NCBI GenBank assembly: GCA_025403435.1
Contig: CM046350.1
Location: forward strand, 24,553,661 to 24,617,660
Direction: 5' to 3'
DNA from: Artocarpus heterophyllus
Taxonomy: Eukaryota > Streptophyta > Magnoliopsida > Rosales > Moraceae
DNA length: 64,000 bases
Positions 24,262 to 36,789 of the stretch are shown piece by piece. A program made the translations under genes and the position numbers. The notes below the pieces were generated by a model. That model was not told where the DNA came from. It saw only the letters and a list, made by a program, of their open reading frames with translations, and did no database searches. Positions within the stretch are counted from its first letter, which is position 1, and each line of letters opens with the position of its first letter.

Positions 24262-24947
24262 TACATGATGCCACACAAAGAGATTGGGTCCTATCAAGAG
24301 CGACCTTGGGGATAGGTCCCGAAACCCAGCTGGGTCACTACAGTGGTGATTTGAGGCTTTGCACATAATGAATAATTAATTCATGACTTGAGATAATCAT
24401 GGGACATGAATGGTGAGTATAAAATTGCTTGGTTGTTTATTATTCCTCTAAATTGTCTTTAGATTCATTTATTTTACTTTAAAAATGACGATTTTAGAAC
24501 CTAAGTCCTACTGAGCCTTTCGCTTATAATTCTACTATTTTGTTTTTAAATCCTCCCTCTAGGTGGATCGCAGTACGCCGCTGAGCAGAACGTTGTTGTC
24601 ATTCTCATGGGGATCGTGAGACGTTTAGATTTTCTATTTATTTATTTTAAGGCATGTGATAATAAGGACTTTGATTATATTCTGTTGGACTGTAGTTTGT
24701 ATTAATTTTTTTTATGTCTGCACTATATGGGTTTAAGACTACATTTTCTGAGGTCATTTAAGGTATTTCACTAGCTAAATTTTAAAGATTGGTAATATTT
24801 CAAAAAGGCTTTAAAATTCACCACATTTTTATTAATTACCTAAAATGTTTTCCTAAATTATTAATAAAATAATCATGCTATTAGTTAAATCTGTTTAATT
24901 GTTTTAATTCAACCGCTGCGTCATCACCCAGGTTTGGGTTCGTAACA
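23931..24947 (+). mobile_element. LTR-like fragment, end at 24947
   Basis: The sequence has the layout of chromovirus LTRs seen elsewhere here: a CCTACTGAGCCTTTCGCTTA motif near 24510, a GC-richer tract at 24560-24615, then AT-rich sequence ending GGGTTCGTAACA. The end falls exactly where the chalcone-synthase homology on the minus strand stops. The left end is not defined; it contains a (TA)n run at 24228-24259. The next five bases are CGCCA, but no matching partner was located. Confidence 0.5.
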
Positions 24948-25105
24948 CGCCATTGCTGCTCTTTCACTGAGCTTTGTTATCTCCTTGGTTTTGATATTTT
25001 GACGTGCGTCCAGCGATGGGGCAGCATAGGCACACATGTTGGGGTTTTCTTTGAGGGTTTCTTCCGTCAACTGCATGTAACACTTCTTTATCATTGACTT
25101 CTCGC
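24948..25105 (-). pseudogene. Chalcone synthase (type III polyketide synthase) exon 2 fragment
   Basis: Read on the minus strand from an AG acceptor (TATAG|GCGAGAAG at 25105), the frame begins [20 protein letters not shown] and continues through [17 protein letters not shown]. These match the invariant start of exon 2 in plant chalcone and stilbene synthases ([28 protein letters not shown]). The acceptor phase fits the family's conserved single intron, which splits a Cys codon. Similarity fades over the last residues and stops at 24948, next to an LTR-like end. Exon 1 and the catalytic remainder were not found on either side. The fragment is only about 52 codons, so it is a relic. The family condenses malonyl-CoA units in flavonoid or stilbenoid synthesis. 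Confidence 0.85.
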
Positions 25106-26312
25106 CTATATTGATAGCAACAGTAACAATATTTGAAATTTGTGTCTCTTAGTTTGATGTACATATCAACGCTCGAAATATTTTTTGTCGACTATACTCA
25201 AAAAAATCACAACTTGAGATGTGAATGCAGATTTTTTATTTTTTATTTTTAAATAGGACACTACTTAAATATTGTAATTAAAAGATTTTAGGATAAGCCA
25301 ACTAGAAAAAAAAAATGATCTAAAAGGCAAAAGTACGAGGAGTTTGACCAAGGGTAACTGCGCCTCTAGGAACCCCATGCCACTAGAAAAAAGTTAATTA
25401 ACTCAACTTAATATCATAATTTATTTTATACAAATAATATATTATATATATATATATATATTGTCCATCCTCTTTTAATTCTATGTCAACTAATATCAAT
25501 ACAAATTCCAATTATTCATTGTCTATTTCAGTTGAATGGTTTCAAATGATTGCTTAAAGTGTTATGTAATTCAATGATTTATAATAAAGTTTATGTATAT
25601 ATATAATAGTGAACCCGTCTCCCCCATCTATCACTTAAAGAACAGTAGATAATTATCTGTTATACACACACACACATATATATAGGTATACGTATACACA
25701 TGGAATAATGATAAGTTATCAAGGCATGCATATTCCTCTTGGTTTGTGAATTGTTATATTATACTACAAATGCGCGTGAACATCTCTCGAAACTATGTGT
25801 TGTTCTCGCTGTTGGTAAGTCTAAAGTAATCATCTGGATAATCTGCTTAAGGATTGGCCGTGCCAATGGCTAAGATGGTTGCTACACCACGACCTTCTTG
25901 CTTTACTCCGTTTTCCTCCATGGTTGCTATTAAAGGTACAGAATATGCTAATGCAATATTGGACAATACACATGCACACATATATATACACACATAACAT
26001 TTCCTGGGGCTGTTGGCCTCGAGTCAGAAAAGAACAACCACTTTAAAGTTCTTTTTATTTTTCCTCGATTTACATCTCTATCTAGTTTGAATTTGCGCCA
26101 TTTTACTGTATACTTTTGTTTTTTCAAAGTACATTATTTACTCAAGGTTTCGTTTACATTGCAATTGGCCAAATTATGTTTTGTTAGGATTATGGTCAAG
26201 GCCCCATATTAAAATTTTAGAAAGAGTTTCCACTTTGGCACTAAACTAGTGCAACATTTGTAACTTTTTTCGTTTGAGAATGTAAACTCTATTGCGTTCA
26301 TGTAACTCTCAA
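25106..26312. other. AT-rich region between the chalcone-synthase relic and the nested solo LTRs
   Basis: It contains (TA)n at about 25441-25462 and an (AC)n/(TA)n patch at 25662-25700. A short frame starting ATGGCTAAGATGG at about 25875 runs 23 codons into a splice-like AAAG|GTACAG. It could be a first exon of an unknown gene, but no continuation exists before the LTR at 26318. Nothing else was recognised. Confidence 0.35.
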
Positions 26313-26317
26313 GTTGT

Positions 26318-29300
26318 TGTTGGAAAAATAGTATGCAACGAAAATTTTTAAAATTTTTTTACCTAAGTTATTTTCAAGACACAAGTTTAACATGCTATAT
26401 GTATAAATTAACTAGATTTTACTAACCTTGTTTGCTGAAAAGCTCCCGCTATGCATCAAGAGAAAGGTGTTTCAAAAGAGCCTTAACCAACGGGCCTTTT
26501 TTGTTATTCTCTATCCACGACCACTGTGTGTGTGGGCACACTCGTACAGCTCTTCCTAGTGACTTTCCTTCAAACCAATGGAGAAAATCTAAAACTATGG
26601 TTCGTGATTTGTAAACAATAATTCTCAGGGGAGTTTCAGAGACTCATAGACAGAGTGCTTACTCTAGATTTCTCAACAGATCTACATAACAACGAGTCTT
26701 ACTCCCTATTTACAAAGGTTGGGCCTAGAGGTTAGTCCTTATCAAATAAGGCCTTGAAAATTTGAGTCAGGATCAAATGAGAATCAATATCTGATAAAAG
26801 TTATGTTAAAAAGCATAATTTGATAATCATTTGATCGGTAGGCCAAACTGGCAGCTCAGCCTACCAAACTTACTCTGTCGGCAAGTTGAGCCTGAAGACC
26901 AGCCTGTTGAACTTGTGATTTTTGATCCCTGTGAGTCTTTATTTTCCACCCGAGATTCTTAGGACAGAACCTCAGTTTTAATTCAAATAACCCAATAGAG
27001 AAGTTATTTGATTAAAACAGTCATATCTAGATAACCTCTAAGAAAATAAATATTTTTGATAATGCAACAAGTTTATCTTGAATTAATTTACACAAAATTA
27101 ATTCAACCGATAAATAGATATGAATTATCTAATCCTATCGAATTTCAACCAATCTAATAATTTGACATAAGTGACCAATTTATTGGAAAATATGTCGTAT
27201 CGTTATAGGGCTTATTATAAGCTAGCAAAGGAGACCTAAGGGACCTATATAGTTTAAGCTCCCGATAATTAAGAAATTCAATATCCCAGATATACATTTC
27301 ATAATCATCAACTCTAACGCTACTCTACTAAAAGCTTAGAATTACACTCTCGAACTATACAGAATTACGAAGCCAAATAGCTAAGTCTCCATGACATATC
27401 ATAATGTGTTGTATCTCTATAGGATTATCCATAATCAGCTAAAGGATAAATTCTGTCTTACCTTCTCGATTATTTTTTTCTTACGTTCCATTATCTCACC
27501 ACCGAAAAACTTACTATCTAAAGACAATATACCATTCGATTACACTGTTGGAAAAAGAGTGCGTAGCGAAATTTTAAAAATTTTATATATCAGAGTAATT
27601 TCCAAAACACAAGTTTGACAAGCTATATGTATAAATTAATCAGATCTTACTAACCTTTGTGTGCCAAAGAACCTCCACAACCTGTGAAGAGAAGTAACGT
27701 TCCAAAAGAGCCTCAATCAATTGGTCTTCTTTGCTATTCTCTATCCACAACCGAAGTGAGTGTGGGCTCACACGTGTAGCTCTTCCACCAGTGACTCTCC
27801 TTCCAACCAATCGAGAGAACCCAAAACAAGAGTTCGTGATTTGTAAACAAAAGCTCTTAGGGAGTTTGCAGATTCTTAGTAGCAGAGTATCACTCTTAAT
27901 CTCTCAATTGATCTAAGTAACTCATAAGACTTACTCTCTTTATATAAAGATTGGTCCTGGGGTCAGTCCTTATCAGATTAGGTCTCAAAAGCTCAAAACA
28001 AAATCATGTTCGGATCAATATCTGATAAGATCCGTGTAGAAACGCGCAATCTTATCCTTCACTGATCGGCAGGCCGAACATGCCCCATCGGCAGGCCAAA
28101 CACGTAGATCGGCAGGCCGAACTGCCGCGTAAATATCTCCTTAAATCTTTTATTTTTCACCCGAGATTCTATAGGATAAAGTCTCAGTTTTAATTCAAAT
28201 AACTCAATAGAAAAGTTATCTGATCAAAACAACTTTATCTAGATAATCTCTAAGAAAATAAATCAATTTCCAATAATTTTACAAGTTTATCTCGATCTAA
28301 TTTATCCAAAATTAAATCAATCGATAAACAGACAAGAATTATCCGACCACAATAATTCAACAAGTTTATCTTGAATTAATTTTATTACAAAATTATTTCA
28401 ACCGATAAATAGACATGAATTAATTAATTCTTCCAAATTTAACCAATCTGATAAATCTGACATAAGTCACCAATTATTGAAAAAGCACGCCGTGTTGTTA
28501 CAAGATGTTGTGAGTTAGCAAAGGGGACCAAATGGATCTATATAGTTCAAGTTTCCAATAATTATGAAACCCAAAACCCCAGATATACATTTCATAATTA
28601 TCAACTCCAACGCTACTCTACTAAAAGCTTGGAGTTGCACTCTCAAACTATATAGAATTACGAAGCTCGTATAGCTAAGTCTCCATAACATATCATAATG
28701 TATCGTATCCCCATATGATAATCCGTAATCGGCTTAAGGATAAGTTCTGTCTTACCTTCTCGATTATATTTATCTTACGTTCCATTATCTCACCATCAGA
28801 AAACTTACTATCCAAAGATAGTATACCATTCAGTTACACCTATGTATCCAAATGGTTGAGCGCTCCAGTTTTTTAATTACAGGACAACGCATATAAGAGG
28901 ATATCATTACTCCTAAAGAGGAGTTATGGATTCCATATCTATGAATAACAAGTCTACGCCATCAAGAGTCATGCCTCCAATGTACCGGTATGCATACCAC
29001 TATTAAGATGTGGGTGTCACCCTTTGGTACATCAAAAGACATAAGTCAAGACAACGGGCCCACTATTCATCTCAAGATTAAGATACAATACAAATGATTG
29101 TCTAAAGTGAATCGATTTGCCAAGACAGAATTATTAATCCAAATCAATTCACTTTATGTCCCGATCCAACACATTGTCACCTGTGGCAACATGCCAACGT
29201 TTCTATACACGGAGTCCACCTCTGATGGTCAAGACAAACCATCTCCCAAAAGAGATATAGACAACATAAAAATCTTTGCATGAATAAAGCGCCCAACTTT

Positions 29301-30278
29301 ATTCCATTGATTGCGGATCTTATGTTTTAGACTATCACCTTAAGAATCATGTCTTCCGCATAATCTGTCCATCATATGCCCAATTCTTAAGGTTTAGACT
29401 GACAATCTTAGACTATCGTTTGCTTAACATACATTCAGCAAGTATGAACGTAAAGAGGACAAGATTTGGTATATAAATAATGAATAAATTCTTTATTGAT
29501 AAATATGTCTCCAAAAACTTATTACATTTTTACTCCCTAGGGCATACATGTTTAACATACACCTATGTATGCAAATGGTTGATCGCTCCAGTTTTTCAAT
29601 TACAGAATAACGCATATAAGAGGATATTGATAACTCCTAAAGAGGAGCTAAGGATTCCTTATCTATGAATAACAAGTCTATACTATCTAAAGTCATGCCT
29701 CCAACGTACCGACATGCGTACCAATATAAAATGTGGATGTCACCCTTTAGTATATCAAAAGACATAAGTCATGATAAAGAGCCCATTATTCTTCTCAGGA
29801 TTAAAATGCAACACATATGATTGTATAAAATGAATTGATTTACCGAGAAAGAATTATTAATCCAATTCAATTACACTTTATGTCCCGATCCAATACATCA
29901 TCAACTATTACAATGCACCAATGTTTCTATTCGCGAAGTCCACCTCTGATGGCCAAGACAAACCATCTCTTGTTAGGGATATAAACAACATAACAATCTT
30001 TGCATGAATAAAGCACCCAACTTTATTCCCTTGATTGCGGATCTTATGATTTAGACCGTCACCTTTAGAATCATGTCTTCCGTATAATCTGTCCATCATA
30101 TGCTTGACTCTAAAGGTTTAGACCGACAGTCTCAAACTTTTGTTTACTTATCATACATTGAACAAATATGAACCTAAATAGGACAAGAATTTGGTATATG
30201 AATAATAAATAAATTCTTTATTAATAAAAATGTCTCCAAAAAACATATTACATTTTTATTCTGCCAACATGTCTAACA
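26318..30278 (-). mobile_element. Solo LTR (about 1.94 kb) interrupted by a second LTR of the same family
   Basis: It starts TGTTGGAAAA and ends ATGTCTAACA. GTTGT is duplicated directly outside (26313-26317 and 30279-30283). Removing the inner element at 27546-29557 and one TACAC joins 27545 to 29563 and restores co-linearity with the inner copy and, reversed, with 43330-45362. The orientation is minus, by the TATA box in the sister copies. No gag or pol is associated, so it is a solo LTR. It has decayed more than the inner copy. Confidence 0.9.
27546..29557 (-). mobile_element. Inner solo LTR, 2012 bp, TSD TACAC
   Basis: It has the same family and orientation as the LTR that contains it. 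It begins TGTTGGAAAAAGAGTGCG and ends ATACATGTTTAACA. TACAC flanks it at 27541-27545 and 29558-29562. On the minus strand a CCAAT box and TATATAAAG lie near 27935-27955 (CCAATCTTTATATAAAGAG). Upstream of these are three copies of GATCGGCAGGCCGAAC-like sequence at 28064-28079, 28087-28101 and 28107-28122. Open frames inside (for example 29098-29283) look accidental. Confidence 0.93.
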
Positions 30279-30283
30279 GTTGT

Positions 30284-31688
<1,405 letters not shown>

Positions 31689-33207
31689 TCAGTCTCCGCT
31701 GGCGCAGCCCCCACAACCGCAGTGCACACACTCTATAACCTTCTCCTCCCTCAGGTGCTTTGGCACTCGACAGACGCAGGTGGTCGCAAAGTTATGATCT
31801 CTAGGCTGCATGCATCTCAAGCAGCAGAGGCGTTCATATCCAGGCTGCATCAAAAAACCATGACAAAACCATGGAGTGAAGATTTTTTCACAGAATAGAG
31901 GATTTTTGAGAAAATTGAATATATGAATGGAAAGAAGAACAAGTTTTGGTAGCAAAAAGGAAAGGGATGATGATTAATGTGAAGTCTGGATAAGTTTTTA
32001 TAGCAATATTTTCTTGACAATCTAAAAAGTTCCTAAAAGCATGTTATAAAGTCAATGAAATCCGTTTAATTAATGCAAGTTAAACAAAAACACAAATTCA
32101 AACTCGAGAGCTATTCTGTACAACAAACTTCTTATAAAGCCTCTTTATACTTGTGGACACTTCTCCTTCAACACACAATGCTAGTTTCCCAGGTCAAACA
32201 CAAAAACAAAGAGCGGTCAACCGCAACATGGTTTATCAAATAAGACTATATTTTTGTGCTAATCCAAAATATAAAAATTAATGTAACTCTACACATAGTT
32301 ATTGCGTCAGCATGTCCTTGTCAAATTATGCCTAACTGCTCATGCTTACTATCCATGCGTGTGCTTTTGAAAATCATACTCCCCGAGTTCTTATTTGTGT
32401 AATATGCATAGATCACTTAAACTTGAAAAAGAAGCTGCAATAAATCCCACCTTTTTGAGGATCAATAATGCAACCTAATTTCCCATTTTAGGTGATGAGA
32501 AGAAATGATTTGCATCATTGAATTTTTTAAAAATTGTCCAGTGGCAGCTGACACTATTTTTTTTTTCCAACTATTGAGATCGTTTATTTCCAGCATCTAG
32601 TAGCCGAAATTTGAGCTGCATGGTACGGCAGGCCAGAGACTGATTTTTGGGCTGTACCATAGTTTCACGCTAACCTGAAGATTAGATGTTACAACCTAAA
32701 AATGAATGCTTTAAGCAAGGCTAAACAGTTTCAAGTTCTACATTACTACTATTGCAAAATGGGTCAATGAGATAGAGGCTTTGGACAAACCTTCTTCCAC
32801 TTCGCAATCAGGTTGCGGTCAGCATAACCTTGGTCCAAACAGAACTCATACAACTCCTTGGATATTTCCTTTCGCCGATGGTAAAGGTCGAAAATATATC
32901 GGCTCTTCTGATGTGCTATTTTAAATATAGGCCACAAAGTTTCACACTTTCTCTTACCATCATGAGGATCGTTCTCAGCTGCCCAAGAAATTAAAATCAC
33001 AAAAAAATGTCACCCCCATTTTCGAGTTAAAATTATAGTTCTATCAAACACCAGAAAGCAGAGAAATAAGTATATTCAGCAATAAAGTGTGAACAGCATG
33101 GAAACTACCAAACCTTCTCTCATCTTTGCTTGTAGTTCACGAAGAGTAGGCTCAATCAATTCCCAGCCCTCTGGGTATTTCACACGATTTGTCTTCACTT
33201 TCGGCAT
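31689..33207 (-). CDS. BUD31: BUD31 homolog (G10 protein), spliceosome component
   Basis: Three coding exons on the minus strand, 33207-33114, 32978-32791 and 31844-31689, splice in frame to 438 nt (145 residues), the usual plant length. The product begins [20 protein letters not shown] and carries the family's central [20 protein letters not shown]. It ends in a Cys-rich zinc-binding region ([34 protein letters not shown]), where the Cys pairs needed for metal binding are all present. BUD31/G10 is a small, very conserved nuclear protein of the activated spliceosome. An acceptor TTTGCAG just before the ATG (about 33221) and a donor GAATCT|GTAAGC at about 33790 indicate a leader intron of roughly 570 bp. 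No stop or frameshift was found. The level of identity leaves little room for another assignment. Confidence 0.97.
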
Positions 33208-33960
33208 TCTTCTGTCTGCAAAGACACTATCCACAAAAGAACAAATTTAGAAAAAAAAAAAAAAAACAAATTTGGAAAATAAAAATAAAAAATATCTAAA
33301 ATCACAAAAGTAAGTAGTAAAAGGCCTCTGTATTCAATTAAAAAAAAATTCTTTCTTGTTTTGAGTTCTTTTATATTTCACAAACCAACTAAAAATAAAA
33401 TTTAACTTAACGAAAGAACAAGAATTGACGGATATGCATTGCCCAAAGCAAGGTTTCCTATTATCATCATCATCATCACCACCACCACCACCACCACCAA
33501 AGAATTGGGCAAATTCACAATTCACTATTCACAATCAATCAAACACAGCGTGCATTATATAATAAGTAAAGGACCTAATTTTCTTCGCATATCATCGCGC
33601 GTCGAATCAAATAAGAAAAAAAGGAGATTGATGAGGAAAAAGTAACAAAGGAACTAGCTTCTTCAACGTATAAACCCTAAATGAGTTCGATTTTGCAGAA
33701 AAAGGTTTCACAAACAGAAATATGTACGAATCATATATGTATGTATATATAAACGAAAATAAGGAGAGCAAAAAGAGGCTTACAGATTCTCCGGCGAAAG
33801 GAGGATAACAGAGTTCACGCACGGATATGCTTCCCTACTCGAAAATTCTGAAAAAAAAGGGAACTGAGAAAGAGAAGTAGAAAAAGAAAGAGAATCCGCA
33901 ATTTTGAGGTCGGCCACCTTTTAGGACGACGTCGTTTTTCTCTCTCTTCTCGTTGAGGAT
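33208..33960 (-). promoter_or_regulatory. BUD31 5' leader, leader intron and promoter side
   Basis: A 5'-UTR exon of uncertain start ends at about 33791 at a GT donor on the minus strand; its intron runs to about 33221. The intron holds a trinucleotide run at 33462-33499 (ATC then ACC units). Upstream, ACGACGTCGT at about 33932 is a perfect palindrome with an ACGT core, a common plant bZIP-type site. Transcription probably begins near 33850-33930, which is inferred from composition only. Confidence 0.45.
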
Positions 33961-34664
33961 GAGAGAGTTTTTCTTATTGGGGAGAAAGAGGAAAATTAGA
34001 CGGTTTGGAGGGAAATACCTAAAACACTCTTCCTGTTTTGCTATAATACTATTTTTGTCCTCATATTATGAAAATCCCAAACTTGTCATGTGATTTCGAA
34101 ATTTTATACAAAATACCTCTAAGGAGATTAAGCTTTTTAAAAAACCAAAATTAACCATCTTAATTTTTACTAAGTACAATTTGAAACATTATTAAATTAA
34201 AACACTAAGTAAAATCAATCTTAAAAAGTTAAAAACTCTAAAAATAATTGAAATATTTGCTTAATTGAAATACTTCTTTGAACATTTTAAATTATCTTTT
34301 CTTTAATTTTTAAGTCAAGTCATATTTAAAATAATATTTAATATATATTGGGAATGCTAATCTTAGAATTTTCAAAAAATTAATTACTTCAGAAGGTATT
34401 TTGAGTATAATTTTGTAAACACATGGAGTGTTTTGAGCATTTAATAATAAGATGGGCAAAAGTAGTATTTGGGCAAAACACAAAAGTACTTTGGATATTT
34501 TTTCAAGCTTAGTAAATAATGTCATATTGTTTTAAAATGTGTAGTAAATAGCATATCATGAGTAATTAGGATTCATCTCATGAAAAATTCAGAATAAAAA
34601 CCCCAAAATAGCCCCACCTCTTTATCATCCCTACCTCTCCCTCTCCTCCCTTGCCACCATTGAT
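33961..34664. other. AT-rich intergenic sequence
   Basis: No gene, repeat family or RNA gene was recognised. There is a pyrimidine-rich tract near 34615-34655. Confidence 0.4.
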
Positions 34665-34977
34665 GGTGGTCGAAAATACTATATTTATATATTAATACTG
34701 TATTTCTAAATAATAAAAAATTTTACACATGATCGGCGGCTGGAAAATATTATATTAACATGTAAATACTATATTTTTATGTAAATAAGAAAATTTACTA
34801 ACAACCTCGCCAAACCGGGGAAATGCCATATTAACATGTGAATACTGTATTTCCAATTAAATATAAAAATTTACCTATGGTTTCGCTAGACATCATTGGC
34901 ATTGACTCTAGCTACGGTGAAATACAGTATTCCATGTAAATACAAAAAATTGTTGGCGAATTCGTTGAACCATTGGC
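34665..34977. repeat. Degenerate tandem repeat, about 90-bp units, left of the nested LTRs
   Basis: Units combine a GTAAATACTATATTT-like part, an AAAAATTTAC part and a GGTTTCGCTAGACC-like part, about three to four times. Two related units continue after the LTR at 53085-53215 (GGTGACTTCGCTAGACC, TATTGTATTTACTTGTAAAT). The array was therefore split by the LTR insertion. Confidence 0.6.
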
Positions 34978-36789
34978 TGTAATGACTGAAAAAATCTAAA
35001 AATTAATAAGTGTGATTAATTGAAGATTTTTCCATAATTACTCAACTAAGTGTCTGAGGAAGTACAAGTTTAGAATTTATTAACACTCAAATTTAAAGGT
35101 CTTAATAGTTACAAGACCTTAGAAATAAATAATGTTATCAATGCACAAATTTATGTGCTTTATGTATGAGACATGTAACGATGTAATGTATGATAGTACA
35201 TTAAATAATTATTTAATGTAATAAACTAAAAGTTTATGATTCATTAATTTCATGTATGAGCCATAGTGGTGGCAATTATAAGAATCTCAATTTAAAAGAT
35301 TTAAATTGAGATTATGTGATAAAAGTAGAATTTTCCAACTTACCATAATTATGTGAAAATTCCTGTACGATATCAGTTCAATAAGAGTACAATAGAGTGT
35401 ACAGTTATGGTTACGGATCAAATTTGATCAACCCGACCATGACACATATAGGCATCAAAGACCAGCAATGGTGCCAATATACACTTGAAAATGTAGAAAA
35501 AAAGGAAAAAAGAAAATCCCACAAAAATCAGATATTGCTCTCTCTCTACTTTCTCTCTCTCTCCTCAAATCTTGGTCAAGATTTCGGCATCCGTTTTTGA
35601 CACCCCTAATACTAATGGAAAGCTCTTGTTGAGCTGAGTCTAACGGTATACTGTACCGCCCGCAACGGCGCCAGAGGAAGCCGTACATGCTACCCAAAAT
35701 GGCAGAGAAACCTAAACTTTCTGGCGAGATATCTTTGTTGTCCGATCAACGTGATTCCTATTCCTACACGATCACCACGACGAGAAGAACAAAACCCACC
35801 CTTAGTAGCAGCTCAACAACTGCCAGATTGCTCCGCCCATCTACTGGCATTGTCGCCACCGTTCCCCATTGGTTTTGCCAACTCCGACGATAGTGATCAA
35901 CACCTCCCAGCCCAAAAGGTTCCAACGGCGACACCAAGTTGATCCGCCCTCCCAATTTTGCCAAACCATCGCCGTCGGATGAAGATCGACGAACACCCAC
36001 CGCCGCCTCCACGTGAGATGTCGATCTTGGTGATTTCGACAATGTTACCTCAAATTGATTGAGGCACAATGATTAGAATTGAAGGAGGAAGCTATCCTCA
36101 TCCTCAATTGCATGCCACAATCGCCACCAATGGGAGTTCCATGAACGCCGTCGGCTGCCACCGTGGTTGGTCACAATTCCTTCAAATTCGTCGGCTTCCA
36201 CCCAAATTGATGAGGGAAAAACACTCAGAGGAGGATGGGTAGCAAAACTCCTCGACCAATTTTGGTCCACCACGGCTGAAGCACTACAGCCCAAGCCTCC
36301 ATTTTTTTCCAAGATTGTGTAGCTTGACCTGCTATGTTAGAGGCGAAAATAGGTGAAATTGACACTGCCCTTGGACTCAGAAGGGTCGAATTAGGGGTAG
36401 CCCGAGCTCAGCTGCCAATGGAGTCCTGTCAACATTGATCAACGATGATCAATGTTGGTCAACGGTCAGTCAACATCAGTCAACGGCCGATCAATGTTGA
36501 CTTTGGGATTTTATGATTCGGACCTCCAATCGATGATCCAAGACCCCCTCCCGACTCATTTCGACGCTCTGAATGCGATGGTGACCTCCGTTTGAGCTAA
36601 TTCCACTCCGATAAAAATTATCTGGCACCAACTGTGCGCGGATTGAGGCGAATCAAACTACAGTAACAGAGTCTAGAATGATGTTTTCAGCAATGTATGA
36701 TCTCTAGGAAGCATTCTTAGCCATTCATGGTTGCTCAAGGAGCAGTGCAGAGGATGCTTCGCATACTGTAGATACAACGTGATACAACT

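Noticed and set aside
35397..36312. Several Pro/Ser/Arg-rich frames on both strands
   Set aside because: They fall in the GC-richer leader part of the outer solo LTR, where random frames stay open on both strands.
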